From Schlesneria sp. DSM 10557 (lineage in GTDB: Bacteria > Planctomycetota > Planctomycetia > Planctomycetales > Planctomycetaceae), in the NCBI RefSeq assembly GCF_041860085.1, contig NZ_CP124747.1, positions 6,285,001 to 6,349,000 on the forward strand: a stretch of DNA of 64,000 nucleotides, given 5' to 3'. A program made the position numbers and the translations under genes. The notes beneath the pieces were generated by a model. It saw only the letters and a list, made by a program, of their open reading frames with translations, was not told where the DNA came from and made no database searches. Of this stretch, positions 29,516 to 39,518 are shown piece by piece (within the stretch, counting starts at the first letter, position 1; every line of letters starts with the position of its first letter).

Positions 29516-32233
29516 ATGGCTCGTTTTCGATTGCTTATTGCGCTGCTCGTGCTGGCCGCGACTGTCCCCGGTACTGCCGCGCACGCTCAGCAACCCGCCG
29601 CAACACCCTCGAAGTTTGATACGTTGACGACTGGCCTGAAAAAGGTCGACGGAGGGCTGTGGACGGTCTATACGAAGGACCAGCAAATCCTGGTCGACCT
29701 GAAGCAAGCTCAGCTCAACCAAGACTACTTGATGCTCAGCTCGATCGCTCGAGGGGTGAGCCAGGGGATGGTTCTGGGCGGGATGACGTGGGGAGATGAT
29801 GTTCTCTGGTCGTTCCGTAAAGTCGGAGACAAGATTCACGTTCTACGTCGCAACGTCAAATTCAAGGCCAAAGCGGGAAGTCCCGAAGCGACCGCTGTCA
29901 AATTGGCCTACAGCGATTCCGTTCTCTACGCCCTGCCGATCCTGACCGACACTCCGGGTGGCCACCTGGTCGATATGACACGCATTTTCCTGAGCGACGA
30001 CGAAATGGTTGGCCGGATGCTCGGCGCATCGTTTGTGTTCGATCGCAGTACGATCGCCAATGTGAAGACTTTTCCGAAAAACGTGGAAATCGATATTGCT
30101 GCAGTCTACTCGCGCGATCCCATGAACGAGTCGGACGCTGTACCCGATCCGCGCGGTATGCAGGTGATGATGCATTACAGCATCAGCCAGTTGCCCCAAA
30201 CCGGCTACAAGCCACGAAAAGCAGACGACCGGATAGGTTACTTCCTGACGGTAACGAAGGATTTCAGTGACGTATCAGACGATCAGCATTTTGTCCGCTA
30301 CATCAATCGCTGGGACCTTCAGAAGCTGGACCCTTCCGCGAAGATTTCGCCGCCGAAGGATCCGATCGTCTTCTATCTCGAAAAGACCGTCCCCTTCAAT
30401 TTGCGTCCGATCGTCAGAGCGGGGATCGAAGATTGGAACAAGGCTTTTGAGAAACTCGGTTTCGACAATGCGATTGAAGTGCGGCAGCAGCGTGATGATG
30501 ACACCTGGGATCCGGAAGATGTGCAGCATAACACGTTTCGCTGGATCACAGCAGAAGCCGGTTTTGCCATGGGCCCCTCCCGTACAAACCCGTTGACGGG
30601 TCAGATTCTGGATGCAGACATTATCTTCGATGCCAGCTTCCTGCGGTCGTGGAAGTCGACGTACGAGAACTTTACTCCTGCCACCATCGCCACCCTGTTT
30701 GGGGAAGAGCTGCCCGTAAAGGGGCCACGTCCGCTCCGCCTGCCGGGAAATCGGGCATTTCACGAATGCCGACTGTCGGAAGGGATGCAGCAGCAGACCG
30801 GGTTCGCGGCGGCAGTCATGGCAGCGCAGGGCCTCGCAGAAAAGCGTGGCGAATTGCCGGAAGAATATCTTCAGCAGGCCCTTAAAGAAGTCGTGATGCA
30901 CGAAGTCGGCCATACCTTGGGACTGCGGCACAACTTTAAGGCCAGTGCCTGGAAATCGCTGGCGGAAATGGAAGATGCTGCCAAGGCCCACGAACCGACG
31001 GTGGCGAGTGTGATGGATTATTCCCCCGTGAATATCGTCCCCGCCGGCACGAAACAGCCAGCGTACTACACCACCACCCTGGGCCCATACGACTACTGGG
31101 CGATTGAGTACGGCTACAAACCGATCTCGGGTGACGAGAACGCCGAACTGGCAAAAATCGCCTCTCGCAGCGGTGAAAGTGGCCTCGACTTTGGAACCGA
31201 CGAGGACGCAGAGTCCAACGATCCCGACCCTCTCACCTTCCGGTTTGATCTGGGCAAGGATCCTGTCGTTTACGCACAGCGCCAAATCGCCATCGTAAAC
31301 GCACTTCTGCCGAAGTTCCTGGAGCGGACGGTCGACAACGGCGAGGGATACCAGCGCGCACGCCAGTCGTTTGGAATCCTGATTGGTGAGTACTACAGAA
31401 CCATCCGCTTTGCTTCGAAGCTGATCGGCGGAGTGCACATTTACCGAGATCATAAGGGGGACAATCAGGCTCGTACTCCCTTTAAGCCCGTTGATGCAGC
31501 ACAGCAGCGAAGTGCGACCCGATTGATCCTGGATCAGGGATTGGTGGCTCACAAGTTCGACCCTGCCCTGCTGAATTCCCTCGCGGCAACCCGATGGCGA
31601 CATTGGGGCACCTCCGAAATCCGCCGGATCGACTATCCGATTCACGACCAAATCGGGAGCCTGCAGGCAGGCATGCTGAGTGGATTGCTCAGTCCTCAGG
31701 TTTTGGCACGGCTTCAGGACGGAGAACTGAAGGTGGCACCTGGTGAAGATGTCTACACCCTGGCCGAACATCTGAAGACCTCTGTTGAGGGGATCTTCTC
31801 GGAAGTCATGTCTCCCCCTGCTGGCGAGTACACGAACCGAAATCAGTACATTGGCAGTTTCCGCCGAAACACTCAGCGAGCCGCGCTGAAACGTCTGAGC
31901 GACATGGTTCGTCGCTCTCCAACGGATACTGCTTCGCAGTTGAAATTGCCCGAAGATGCACGGGTCCTGATTCGTGTGCTGCTGACCGACTTGCAGACGC
32001 GAATCGATGCAACTCTGGCGAAGGAAGATTTGAAGCTGGATGACTATACTCGAGCCCATCTGATTGATGCGAAACTTCGCATTAAGCAGACGCTTGAAGC
32101 TGAGTCAGAAGATTTCGGCAAACCTCAGTCTTCTGGCGGGGGCGGCAGCTTCCTCTTACTGGGGCAACCCAACGGCGGGAGCGGAAACGAAATTGTCGGG
32201 GAACTGCAACTGGTCCCGGAAGACCAGCCCTGA
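29516..32233 (+). CDS. Secreted zinc-dependent metalloprotease, metzincin type
   Basis: 905-residue exported protein. Residues 1-24 form a signal peptide (hydrophobic LLIALLVLAATVPGTA, cleavage near AHA-QQ). The catalytic motif HEVGHTLGLRH begins at residue 462 with all three zinc His, and a Met-turn-like segment (SVMDYSP) follows about 45 residues later. The N-terminal half has the strand-rich domain typical of DUF5117/DUF4953 bacterial proteins, and the C-terminal third is helical. Likely role: extracellular or periplasmic proteolysis; substrate unknown. ATG 29516 is supported by the signal peptide. Monocistronic, followed within about 50 bp by a membrane protein gene on the same strand. 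Confidence 0.85.
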   Translation: MARFRLLIALLVLAATVPGTAAHAQQPAATPSKFDTLTTGLKKVDGGLWTVYTKDQQILVDLKQAQLNQDYLMLSSIARGVSQGMVLGGMTWGDDVLWSFRKVGDKIHVLRRNVKFKAKAGSPEATAVKLAYSDSVLYALPILTDTPGGHLVDMTRIFLSDDEMVGRMLGASFVFDRSTIANVKTFPKNVEIDIAAVYSRDPMNESDAVPDPRGMQVMMHYSISQLPQTGYKPRKADDRIGYFLTVTKDFSDVSDDQHFVRYINRWDLQKLDPSAKISPPKDPIVFYLEKTVPFNLRPIVRAGIEDWNKAFEKLGFDNAIEVRQQRDDDTWDPEDVQHNTFRWITAEAGFAMGPSRTNPLTGQILDADIIFDASFLRSWKSTYENFTPATIATLFGEELPVKGPRPLRLPGNRAFHECRLSEGMQQQTGFAAAVMAAQGLAEKRGELPEEYLQQALKEVVMHEVGHTLGLRHNFKASAWKSLAEMEDAAKAHEPTVASVMDYSPVNIVPAGTKQPAYYTTTLGPYDYWAIEYGYKPISGDENAELAKIASRSGESGLDFGTDEDAESNDPDPLTFRFDLGKDPVVYAQRQIAIVNALLPKFLERTVDNGEGYQRARQSFGILIGEYYRTIRFASKLIGGVHIYRDHKGDNQARTPFKPVDAAQQRSATRLILDQGLVAHKFDPALLNSLAATRWRHWGTSEIRRIDYPIHDQIGSLQAGMLSGLLSPQVLARLQDGELKVAPGEDVYTLAEHLKTSVEGIFSEVMSPPAGEYTNRNQYIGSFRRNTQRAALKRLSDMVRRSPTDTASQLKLPEDARVLIRVLLTDLQTRIDATLAKEDLKLDDYTRAHLIDAKLRIKQTLEAESEDFGKPQSSGGGGSFLLLGQPNGGSGNEIVGELQLVPEDQP

Positions 32234-32287
32234 GAATAATTCACAGCGAAGTGACGATTCTGGAATTTGCTTTATGAAAAGTGAAAA

Positions 32288-33934
32288 CTGAAAACAGCCA
32301 ACCTGACCGTAATTCTGCTCGGATCGGTCCTTTGCGCATTCGTTCTATGGTTCACGAACGTTCCTCTGGGGATTCCGGGAGAATGGACATGGGAACGCGT
32401 ACCGACTGAACCCGATCTACTGTTAAACCTTTGCGGTGGCGCCGTCGCTGCCGCATTTTTCATTGCTTACGTCGGGTTCGGGCTGCGTCGGTTTTCCCGT
32501 GATCGTATCTCGGTCATTGAGATCGGCGTCTGGCTGGCGGGACTTGTCACCGCGAGCTTCTGCTGGCTCTGGATCGTGCAAGAAGTCGCTCCCGTCAAGA
32601 ATCGCCTGGGGAAATCGGCGTTCGTCCTCTACTACACGAACTCATCCGGCTATTACACCCGAGCCCGTTATGATGAGCCCGATCCTGCCAAATTGCTGAA
32701 TGGGTATGAGGCCCTGATGCGAGAAGGGGATGTTCTGCATACGGGAACTCATCCCCCGGGACTGTTTCTGGCATTTCACGCCCTGCTGAGAATCTGCAAC
32801 AGTTCGTCCGTGCTCGCTTCGTTTCTTGACGCGACTCAACCCACTTCGTTCCGTGAGGCGACAGACGTTATTGCCGCGAATAATCTGAGGCGACGAGTGC
32901 CAATTCCGCTGGTCCCTCTCGACAAGCGGGTTTTGTGGCTGGCAACTCTGCTGGTCATGGTGTCTGCTTCGCTGGCCGTAGTTCCCTTGTTCGGTCTTTT
33001 GCGACGGACTTGCTCGCCGCCGATCGCATGGCTGGGGACCGCATTGTGGCCCTCGCTTCCGGCACTGGCGATTTTTATTCCCAAGTCCGATGCCCTGTTT
33101 CCCTTGGTCGGCCTCGTTCTCTTGTGGTGCTGGCTCACCGCCTGGGATAAGAGGTCGCTACTGCTTTCCCTCACCAGCGGATTAGTGGCATGGCTGGGGA
33201 TGCTTTGCAGTCTGGCATTTATTCCCGTTCTGATCCAGGCGTTCTGTCTTTCAATTGTTACCACTTTCATTCAGCAGCGATTCCGGCGTGAAGACAACCT
33301 CATTCCAGAGGACGCGAAGCAGGCTGACGTGCGGGGATCATCTCCGTTCGATTCTCGGAGATGGCTCTGCATCGCGACCGGAGTGCTTGGGTTCCTGCTG
33401 CCAACGTTTCTGATGTGGGGCTTTGCTAAGGTCAACCTTCTTGTTGTCTGGTGGCTGAACTATGACAACCATGCCGGCTTTTATGTGCAGTACCCGCGCA
33501 CTCACTGGAAATGGCTGCTAGCCAATCCTGTTGAGCTGACATTCTCGTCAGGTTTCCCTGTCGTTTTTCTGGCAGCATCTGTCTTAAGTTGCCTCCGATT
33601 GAATGAGTTCACCGGCCGACGGCGGGTTGACGTAGCGGAACTCGATCAGGACGAGCGACAAAAAAGAAACGCGTCGGCGACAGTCATTTGCACCGCCGTG
33701 GTATGGGGGCTCCTGTGGCTAACAGGCAAGAATTCAGGGGAAGCGGCCCGGTTGTGGCTCGTTTTTCTCCCTTGGCTGGTCTGGCTGGCAGCCATTCAGC
33801 TTGAACGGCAGATGAACGGGAAAATGAAGTTCATGCCGTCCGACTGGCGAGTCTTGACTCTGCTGGCGATTCAATTCGGGGTCGCACTTCTCACGGTGAC
33901 GCGGGTGAGTGGCTTTCACTCGGACGCTGGATAG
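32288..33934 (+). CDS. Integral membrane protein of unknown function, start codon unclear
   Basis: About 548-residue polytopic membrane protein with roughly ten hydrophobic segments, reminiscent of glycosyltransferase-type (PMT/GT-39-like) membrane proteins, though no catalytic motif is certain. Reading is open from 32285 and clearly coding there (TANLTVILLG, then NVPLGIPGEW), but no ATG, GTG or TTG precedes this part in frame: the TGA at 32282-32284 blocks it. The first usual start in frame is GTG 32576, which would lose about 96 residues including two membrane segments. ATG 32274 is in another frame; one extra A in the A run 32284-32287 would join it as MKSEKLKTAN. CTG 32288 is given as a provisional start. 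Either a frameshift or an unusual start is present. Confidence 0.65.
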   Translation: MKTANLTVILLGSVLCAFVLWFTNVPLGIPGEWTWERVPTEPDLLLNLCGGAVAAAFFIAYVGFGLRRFSRDRISVIEIGVWLAGLVTASFCWLWIVQEVAPVKNRLGKSAFVLYYTNSSGYYTRARYDEPDPAKLLNGYEALMREGDVLHTGTHPPGLFLAFHALLRICNSSSVLASFLDATQPTSFREATDVIAANNLRRRVPIPLVPLDKRVLWLATLLVMVSASLAVVPLFGLLRRTCSPPIAWLGTALWPSLPALAIFIPKSDALFPLVGLVLLWCWLTAWDKRSLLLSLTSGLVAWLGMLCSLAFIPVLIQAFCLSIVTTFIQQRFRREDNLIPEDAKQADVRGSSPFDSRRWLCIATGVLGFLLPTFLMWGFAKVNLLVVWWLNYDNHAGFYVQYPRTHWKWLLANPVELTFSSGFPVVFLAASVLSCLRLNEFTGRRRVDVAELDQDERQKRNASATVICTAVVWGLLWLTGKNSGEAARLWLVFLPWLVWLAAIQLERQMNGKMKFMPSDWRVLTLLAIQFGVALLTVTRVSGFHSDAG

Positions 33935-33956
33935 ATCAATTGACACGGCTCCAGTG

Positions 33957-33971
33957 GATCTTTTAAAGATC
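33957..33971. terminator. Palindrome after the membrane protein gene
   Basis: GATCTTT-T-AAAGATC, 7-bp arms around one base, 23 bp after the stop. It has no room for a hairpin loop, so it may be a binding site rather than a terminator. Confidence 0.25.
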
Positions 33972-34075
33972 GCGCTTCGGGCTGTCGATAATCATTCATC
34001 TTCGGTCGGTTAAGGCGCAATTTCCGCCTTCTAATTGCTTCCGATGGAGAGAAACACGTAACAAGGATGTTGCAA

Positions 34076-34891
34076 ATGCTTCTCAATCGATCGTTGTATT
34101 GCCGACTTATCGATCATAGTTTGAATGTGGTGTCGAAGACCGAGCCACAGGATCATCCTTTTCCTCACGTTCTCTTCGATGGGATCTTCCCCGACGATAT
34201 CTATCGACGTCTCTTGAAGTCGTATCCTTCCGCTGAGCATTTCGTGAAGGCCAATCAGAAGCACCATTCCAATGAGTACGGCGGAAGCACTCGTCAGCGA
34301 ATGTCGCTCTGTGAATCCGCATTGAACTCATTGAATGAACAAGATCACATGCTGTGGTCAACAGTTCGGGCGGCCATCAGTAGCACCGAGTTTCGTGACG
34401 CCGTGTTTCAGAAGCTTTCGACTGGGCTGTGCCGTCGGTTCAAAGTAGGGGCTGCAGAGCTTCCCAAGATCCCGGCGTACCCTCGCGGTCAGTTATATAG
34501 CGAAACCGAAGGGTACCGGATTACTCCGCATCCCGACACGCGTGAGAAAATTGTCACGATGCAGTTTGCTTTCCCAAGTGACGACTCACTGGCGAGCGTC
34601 GGGACCGAATTCTACACGCGCAGCCTGAACCCGGCTCATTATCTGCGGGAACCTCGTGGCTTCACGATTTCCAAAACAATGCCTTTTCTGCCCAATCATG
34701 CTTATGCCTTCTCGGTACTGAACGATCTGGGACTGAAAAGCTGGCACGGTCGCAGCACCATTCCACCAATGGACCGCGTACGAAACACGCTGCTCCATAT
34801 CTGGTACGCTGAACCGGATGAGTCAGACAAGGATCTGGTCGCCTATCGTAAATTTCTGGAAACACCCGTTCCCGTTCGCAAAAGCGCATAG
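34076..34891 (+). CDS. 2-oxoglutarate/Fe(II) oxygenase-like protein
   Basis: 271-residue protein with the jelly-roll iron-binding pattern: His152 and Asp154 in TPHPDTREK and a distal His224 in SWHGR, with RNTLLHIW after it. That matches the 2OG-Fe(II) dioxygenase family (prolyl-4-hydroxylase-like) that hydroxylates proteins or small molecules; the substrate is unknown. ATG 34067 is also possible, but AAGGA sits about 8 bp before ATG 34076. It is followed by about 180 bp of non-coding DNA, then the flavin-reductase-fold gene on the same strand. Such oxygenases often occur in polysaccharide or secondary-product clusters, but no such cluster is visible here. Confidence 0.72.
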   Translation: MLLNRSLYCRLIDHSLNVVSKTEPQDHPFPHVLFDGIFPDDIYRRLLKSYPSAEHFVKANQKHHSNEYGGSTRQRMSLCESALNSLNEQDHMLWSTVRAAISSTEFRDAVFQKLSTGLCRRFKVGAAELPKIPAYPRGQLYSETEGYRITPHPDTREKIVTMQFAFPSDDSLASVGTEFYTRSLNPAHYLREPRGFTISKTMPFLPNHAYAFSVLNDLGLKSWHGRSTIPPMDRVRNTLLHIWYAEPDESDKDLVAYRKFLETPVPVRKSA

Positions 34892-35075
34892 TATGGCGCA
34901 GACACCTTGTGAATCGATGGCGGAGGCAGCGTACGCGGCACGGTGACGCAATCGCGCCTCTGCCTTTCTATCCTGCAATGAGCTCCGTCAGTCCCGGTGC
35001 ATCACTATGTTACGTCGGCTGTCGCTCTCGCGATCAGCTTGTTTCCTGCCGTTGTGATGCGTGAGGAGTTCAACC

Positions 35076-35714
35076 GTGTACTTTGATTTTGGCAAACTTC
35101 CCCCGAACGAATGTTACAAGCTGTTCGTTTCGACGATCACACCCCGTCCGATTGCGTGGGTCGTCAGCCAGTCCGGCGAGGGCACCTTGAATGCAGCGCC
35201 ATTCTCGTTCTTCAATGCATTCGCCGCAGATCCACCCGTGATCGGGATTGGGATCGGCAGCCACAAACGTGGGCGTCCAAAGGACACCAGGCGGAACATT
35301 GAGGAGTCCCGACAGTTTGTTGTGAATCTTGTCTCGGAAGAGAACGCGACAGCAATGAACGTCACGGCAATCGACTTCGACTATGGGGTAAACGAACTGG
35401 ACGAAGCTGGTCTGACGCTTCTTCCGTCGACGTTGATCCATCCGCCCCGTATTGCAGAAAGTCCCGTCGCATTCGAGTGCGAACTGATCCAATCGATCGA
35501 ACTGGGGGAACATAGTAGCTTAATTCTCGGACGTGTCCTCGCCATGCATCTCCGCGACGACGCCGTTATTGACCCTGATCACCACTATGTCGATACACCA
35601 AGCTTGAAACTGATCGGACGAATGCACGGAGCAGGCTGGTACGCTCGCACGTCTGATCTCTTCAAAATGGACCGGATCCCCCTGGCGGACTGGAATCAAG
35701 ATCGTCCGCGTTGA
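35076..35714 (+). CDS. Flavin reductase-like, FMN-binding protein
   Basis: 212-residue split-barrel flavoprotein of the flavin reductase/NtaB type. It has the family pattern ITPRPIAWVVSQ near residue 23, LNAAPFSFFNAFA, a phosphate-binding region SHKRGRPKDTRRNI, FVVNLVS, and C-terminal MHGAGWYART. It may supply reduced FMN to a partner oxygenase or act on its own; no partner is obvious beside it apart from the 2OG oxygenase, which does not use flavin. GTG 35076 is chosen because GAGGAG lies 7 bp upstream; GTG 35061 is in frame but carries that purine tract inside the gene. Confidence 0.82.
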   Translation: MYFDFGKLPPNECYKLFVSTITPRPIAWVVSQSGEGTLNAAPFSFFNAFAADPPVIGIGIGSHKRGRPKDTRRNIEESRQFVVNLVSEENATAMNVTAIDFDYGVNELDEAGLTLLPSTLIHPPRIAESPVAFECELIQSIELGEHSSLILGRVLAMHLRDDAVIDPDHHYVDTPSLKLIGRMHGAGWYARTSDLFKMDRIPLADWNQDRPR

Positions 35715-35851
35715 ATCGCTCTAATCGATCGCACCCTTGGGCGCACCGACCGATACCATTGTGTAACCTCGCCTGAGCGATGTGATAGCGAACTTCTCCG
35801 AATGGGCTTTGCCTGATCTCCTGCACGAGTGATCGTGCTTATCTTGGGATG

Positions 35852-37408
35852 TCACCTGGTCGCTAGTGACTGAACTCGCAGCAGAACACCCAGATGGCAG
35901 GCGGCGCAAATACCAAGGAAGCTGAATGCAATGAAGCTCAACAGAACGTACTCCTCCATGTAACCATAGGGTGGAATCATAATGACGGCTTCAAGCATCA
36001 TCACAGCGATATAGATACCAATGGAGAGCCCGATCGCCAGTGGAACTGCTCCCCACCGGGCGTAAAGGGAAACGAGCGCGGCGAGGTGGCAAACCATTGC
36101 GGAAAACAATGCGATTACGACCATGCCAAGAAGAATGGTATCAATTTTCTCTTCTCTCAATACCAAGTCCAAATCAGTTTGGAAGCCCGGACATAGGGCA
36201 AGGGTCACGATTCCGAGCGCAGGTGCTGGGAGCCAGTTCAGCAATGCTCCTTCGAGCTTCGAGTAAACGACCTTGTTGATCGAATGAGGGAGTAGCATCA
36301 GCGCCGAGAGCGTTTGGCCGCGCACTTCTTCCTGCAGCGATCGGGAAATGACACGTGCGGCATCGACGACCACGGAGACCCACAAGAGAAACAGACAGAA
36401 GTAGAACCAGCCACCATCGCCATCGAACGCGAACAGCAGCATTCCAAAAATGCCGTAGTAGACGAGGCGGAAACAGACTGCAGGGACACCGCCCGCGACA
36501 AAGTGGAAATCTTTCCATCTGAACGGGTGGGTCCACGGTCGCCCTGCGGAAAACGGAGTGTAGCTTCGATAACGCGATACAAAGCCACGCGATGTCGCTT
36601 CTGACGAGGGACTGCGCGTGGCGATCCCAAAACAAAGCCACGCCAGGGCAGAACAGAAAATCCCCATCAGCACATTTGAAATCACCTGGATGCTCAAGGC
36701 GGTCTCGCCAAATCCGGTGGTCAGGATCTGGCTCATCTGGGTGAAAACAGAGACTCTCGAAATGGCTTCGACGAACTGCCATCCGACCGTGGTCGACGTA
36801 GATCCACCTTGCGACATTTGCCAGTTTGCATGAACAAAAGACCAATACCCGGCAAGCATTGGGATGAAGAAATAGGCGAGCAATCCAATCACCATCCATG
36901 TTGACGCAGATTTGCTGTTGGGAGCCAGCGTTGAACAGAGTAGTCCGAACCCTGCCAGAAAGATCAAATAGGCTACGAGCGCTACGGTTACTGACCAGAC
37001 CTGGGACTGCATGACGCCCCCCATCGTCACGGCCAGTAACACGAAGGGGTACTGCGCGGCGATCAAGAGCATCGATTGCCAGAGTCGCCCCCCTGATTTT
37101 CCGGCCAGAATGCCAAGCGGGCTGATCCCCGCCATCAGCATCAGCCCCAATGTGTCTTCTTCTTTTTCCTCGGTGATCGACGTGGCAAAAAAACTAATGC
37201 CCAGAAGCGTCATAAAAAAGACATCGAGATAGGCGATGCCTGAGAAAAAGTGAAGTCCGGGTGCTCCGATCAGGAAGGACGTCAAACGCGTGTAGCTCAA
37301 TGAAACGTAGATGGCGAGCAGAAGTCCCAATCGGGCCAGGTGGCTTGACCACGCACGAGAATCGATTCGCAACGAACGTTCCAGTAGAGCGAATGTCCCA
37401 TCGAACAT
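35852..37408 (-). CDS. ABC-2 type transporter permease
   Basis: 518-residue membrane protein with about twelve hydrophobic segments in two halves. It starts MFDGTFALLERSLRID and carries the ITEEKEEDTLGLMLMAGISP segment typical of ABC-2 permeases that work with an ATPase of the NatA/GldA type. A cytosolic stretch with charged residues lies between the halves. The likely ATPase, at 39519-40457, is about 2.1 kb away on the same strand with two enzyme genes between them, so pairing is a guess. Substrate unknown. Convergent with the flavin reductase-like gene. Confidence 0.85.
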   Translation of the reverse strand: MFDGTFALLERSLRIDSRAWSSHLARLGLLLAIYVSLSYTRLTSFLIGAPGLHFFSGIAYLDVFFMTLLGISFFATSITEEKEEDTLGLMLMAGISPLGILAGKSGGRLWQSMLLIAAQYPFVLLAVTMGGVMQSQVWSVTVALVAYLIFLAGFGLLCSTLAPNSKSASTWMVIGLLAYFFIPMLAGYWSFVHANWQMSQGGSTSTTVGWQFVEAISRVSVFTQMSQILTTGFGETALSIQVISNVLMGIFCSALAWLCFGIATRSPSSEATSRGFVSRYRSYTPFSAGRPWTHPFRWKDFHFVAGGVPAVCFRLVYYGIFGMLLFAFDGDGGWFYFCLFLLWVSVVVDAARVISRSLQEEVRGQTLSALMLLPHSINKVVYSKLEGALLNWLPAPALGIVTLALCPGFQTDLDLVLREEKIDTILLGMVVIALFSAMVCHLAALVSLYARWGAVPLAIGLSIGIYIAVMMLEAVIMIPPYGYMEEYVLLSFIAFSFLGICAACHLGVLLRVQSLATR

Positions 37409-37460
37409 GGTGTTGTCCTGGTTGTCTTAGAGCAGCCCTCGGCGAATACAGTAGCGAGCT

Positions 37461-37907
37461 TTACCTTACTTCGCGATCGGCTTTTACTGAATCTCCGTCC
37501 GGGATGATCTCAAAAGCTTGCGCAACCTCGGGGGGAATCCGTTTCGGTGAGCCTGTCACATAATCAATGTAGGCCCAGTCGCTGGCTGACCTCGCTATCA
37601 CGGCCTGGTCCGAGACGCGGATCATCTCATAACGTCGCAGGGAAGTGACTTTTTTCAGGTTTGCAACCCAGGTTCGCACGACGATTTCATCACCCAGTTG
37701 AGCGGAGATCAGGTATTCGATGTAGTGTGACCGGACAACCCAGCCTTGTCCCAGTTCACGATGGGCCTGCATCGACCAGCCTTGTGCCGACGAGTGTTCC
37801 ATCGAAGCGGACTGCATCCACTTCAGGTAGGAGATATTATTGGCATGGCCCAGATCATCCAGGTCCCGTTCAACAACGACGTGTTTCCATTCGAAGATGG
37901 CTGGCAT
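37461..37907 (-). CDS. Acyl-CoA thioesterase, 4HBT hotdog family
   Basis: 148-residue single hotdog domain. The motif DLDDLGHANNISYLKWMQ near residues 15-32 is the YbgC/4HBT active-site region, with Asp and the GHANN turn; helix and strand pattern follow (RSHYIEYLISAQLGDEIVVRTWV). It hydrolyses acyl-CoA thioesters; the chain is not predictable. Its ATG overlaps the stop of the upstream gene by one base (TAATG), showing translational coupling with the GH15-like gene. The ABC permease gene follows about 50 bp later, so all three may be one operon. Confidence 0.85.
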   Translation of the reverse strand: MPAIFEWKHVVVERDLDDLGHANNISYLKWMQSASMEHSSAQGWSMQAHRELGQGWVVRSHYIEYLISAQLGDEIVVRTWVANLKKVTSLRRYEMIRVSDQAVIARSASDWAYIDYVTGSPKRIPPEVAQAFEIIPDGDSVKADREVR

Positions 37908-39157
37908 TAGTTCGTTCCTCCGGCTGCGCCTGGTTCCGCCATCATGGCTCGCAATGCCATTTTGAGATTAGCCTGTGTCCATAGTAATGGGCAGATATCG
38001 TTCGGAACATATTTCCCCTGGTCACTGTAATACGATTCGGGGCATCGGTATGGCCCCGACGACGACCCTTCTGAAGTCAATTGACCGAGTGCGCGATTCA
38101 GATGTTCAATCTGCCGCTGGCGAGCGTCTTTTTCTCCGGTACGCTGGGAGCGCTGCCCATAGTAAATCGACAGGATCGGGTCGAAGAGACACCATTGGGC
38201 TTCCGTCCCCGGTTCCAGCAAGCGGTCCCGGTCGGCGAGGTTGTCACTGAAATCGGCCGTCCGCACGGTGGCGGCGAGTTTCTCTTTGTAGTTTGCACAC
38301 CAGTACGAATCGCCAATGTAGCGCCGGATTCCGTACGGGCCAAGCAAGTTCGTCGTGACATCTGCGACAATCTGGTCTGCCATCTCGTTTGAAACGAGTT
38401 GGTAGGGGAAGATCAGAAAGAGCAACGCGGCATCATAGGGACGATTCTTTAAGGGATCCGGCTGAATGCATTCCCGTGGCAGGATGGTTTGCAGAGCTTC
38501 CCTGCCTCGCGCTGGATACGACTTCCCGGAATACTCGGACCAGGCCTCCAACCCTGCCGTCGCGACGCCGATACTCGATGCAGAGACCTTGCGAACCTCC
38601 TCCCAATGCCCGCTATCTTCGTCCTCCCAGAATTCAATCGCCAGCAGGTATCGGGCGATCATGTCCAGCAGGTTCTGCTGTTTCGGATTCCACTGGCATA
38701 CGTTACCGAGTCGAGAGGCGAGCCAGAGAAAGCCTCCGATGGCATCGTTCTGAGCGTGAGACCATTTTTCGTCGAGTTCACACAGGCGATCGCCGTCGAA
38801 TCGGATGTGTGGACGTGCCATGGGATCGCGGGGATCGGTTTTCCCGTCGATGATGTCACTGAACCGGTGGCGGTGCTTTTCGAAGTACGTCATCAGCGAC
38901 CGGGTCGCTGCGGCGGCTTTCTCAGTTTCACCCCATGTCCAGTGTGCGTGTGCGATGTGGACATTGTCGCGGACCCACACGTTCCGATAGCCGGTCAGCT
39001 CGAAATCGCCCCCCTCCCCAGCCGCGGCGGAAAAGAGGCCATTGGCGAGCGTCGGGAAGCGAAACGTCCCCTGCTCTTCCAGGAATTGAGTTAGCCGTTT
39101 GACTTCGTCTGCTGTGCAGTCCGGGGAAAGCTGAAGTCGCGGGGGAGGGTTCACCAT
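37907..39157 (-). CDS. Glycoside hydrolase family 15-like protein
   Basis: 416-residue alpha/alpha-barrel-type protein resembling GH15 glucoamylases and the phosphorylase-kinase alpha/beta relatives. Recognisable parts: WVRDNVHIAHAHW near 67-79, DEKWSHAQNDAIGGFLW near 130, SIGVATAGLEAWSEY, and YWCANYKEK. There is no signal peptide, so it should act in the cytoplasm on glucans or glucosides; whether it hydrolyses or only binds carbohydrate is unclear. The frame can start at 39223, but ATG 39157 has AAGGA about 7 bp upstream. Coupled to the thioesterase by TAATG. Confidence 0.75.
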   Translation of the reverse strand: MVNPPPRLQLSPDCTADEVKRLTQFLEEQGTFRFPTLANGLFSAAAGEGGDFELTGYRNVWVRDNVHIAHAHWTWGETEKAAAATRSLMTYFEKHRHRFSDIIDGKTDPRDPMARPHIRFDGDRLCELDEKWSHAQNDAIGGFLWLASRLGNVCQWNPKQQNLLDMIARYLLAIEFWEDEDSGHWEEVRKVSASSIGVATAGLEAWSEYSGKSYPARGREALQTILPRECIQPDPLKNRPYDAALLFLIFPYQLVSNEMADQIVADVTTNLLGPYGIRRYIGDSYWCANYKEKLAATVRTADFSDNLADRDRLLEPGTEAQWCLFDPILSIYYGQRSQRTGEKDARQRQIEHLNRALGQLTSEGSSSGPYRCPESYYSDQGKYVPNDICPLLWTQANLKMALRAMMAEPGAAGGTN

Positions 39158-39518
39158 GGCAACATCCTTGATGTCATAGTCTGTTTTCGAATTCCGTCGA
39201 TGGGTCCTCGGTCGCTCGGGCAATCCCGAACGTCGGCGAACTGAGGGATCATATCCAATCAGGTAACGCCCGGCTGTTCGAGTCTCCGGGTCGCTCGATC
39301 AATCGTCTGGACGCACCTTTTCATTTGCGTGACTCGAGCAAACTCACATCGGACTGACGCTGATTCCTCTGGCTGGTTCGTCAGGCTCGGGAAACGTCCT
39401 TCCAAGGAGGGCATCGTACCCAGCAACTTTGCTGCTGGTAAGACCGATCGGTAGATCGCGGCACCGGGTAGCGCGGCTGTTTCGCCTATCCGAATCTGGT
39501 TCCCGGGTGACCGATCGA
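39158..39518. other. Intergenic gap between the ABC ATPase end and the GH15-like gene
   Basis: Holds the promoter of the GH15-thioesterase-permease set. No gene or strong hairpin was seen. Confidence 0.35.

Noticed and set aside
30275..32059. 594-codon minus-strand frame
   Set aside because: Antisense to the metzincin gene, whose signal peptide and zinc motif are clear; the frame has no recognisable domain.
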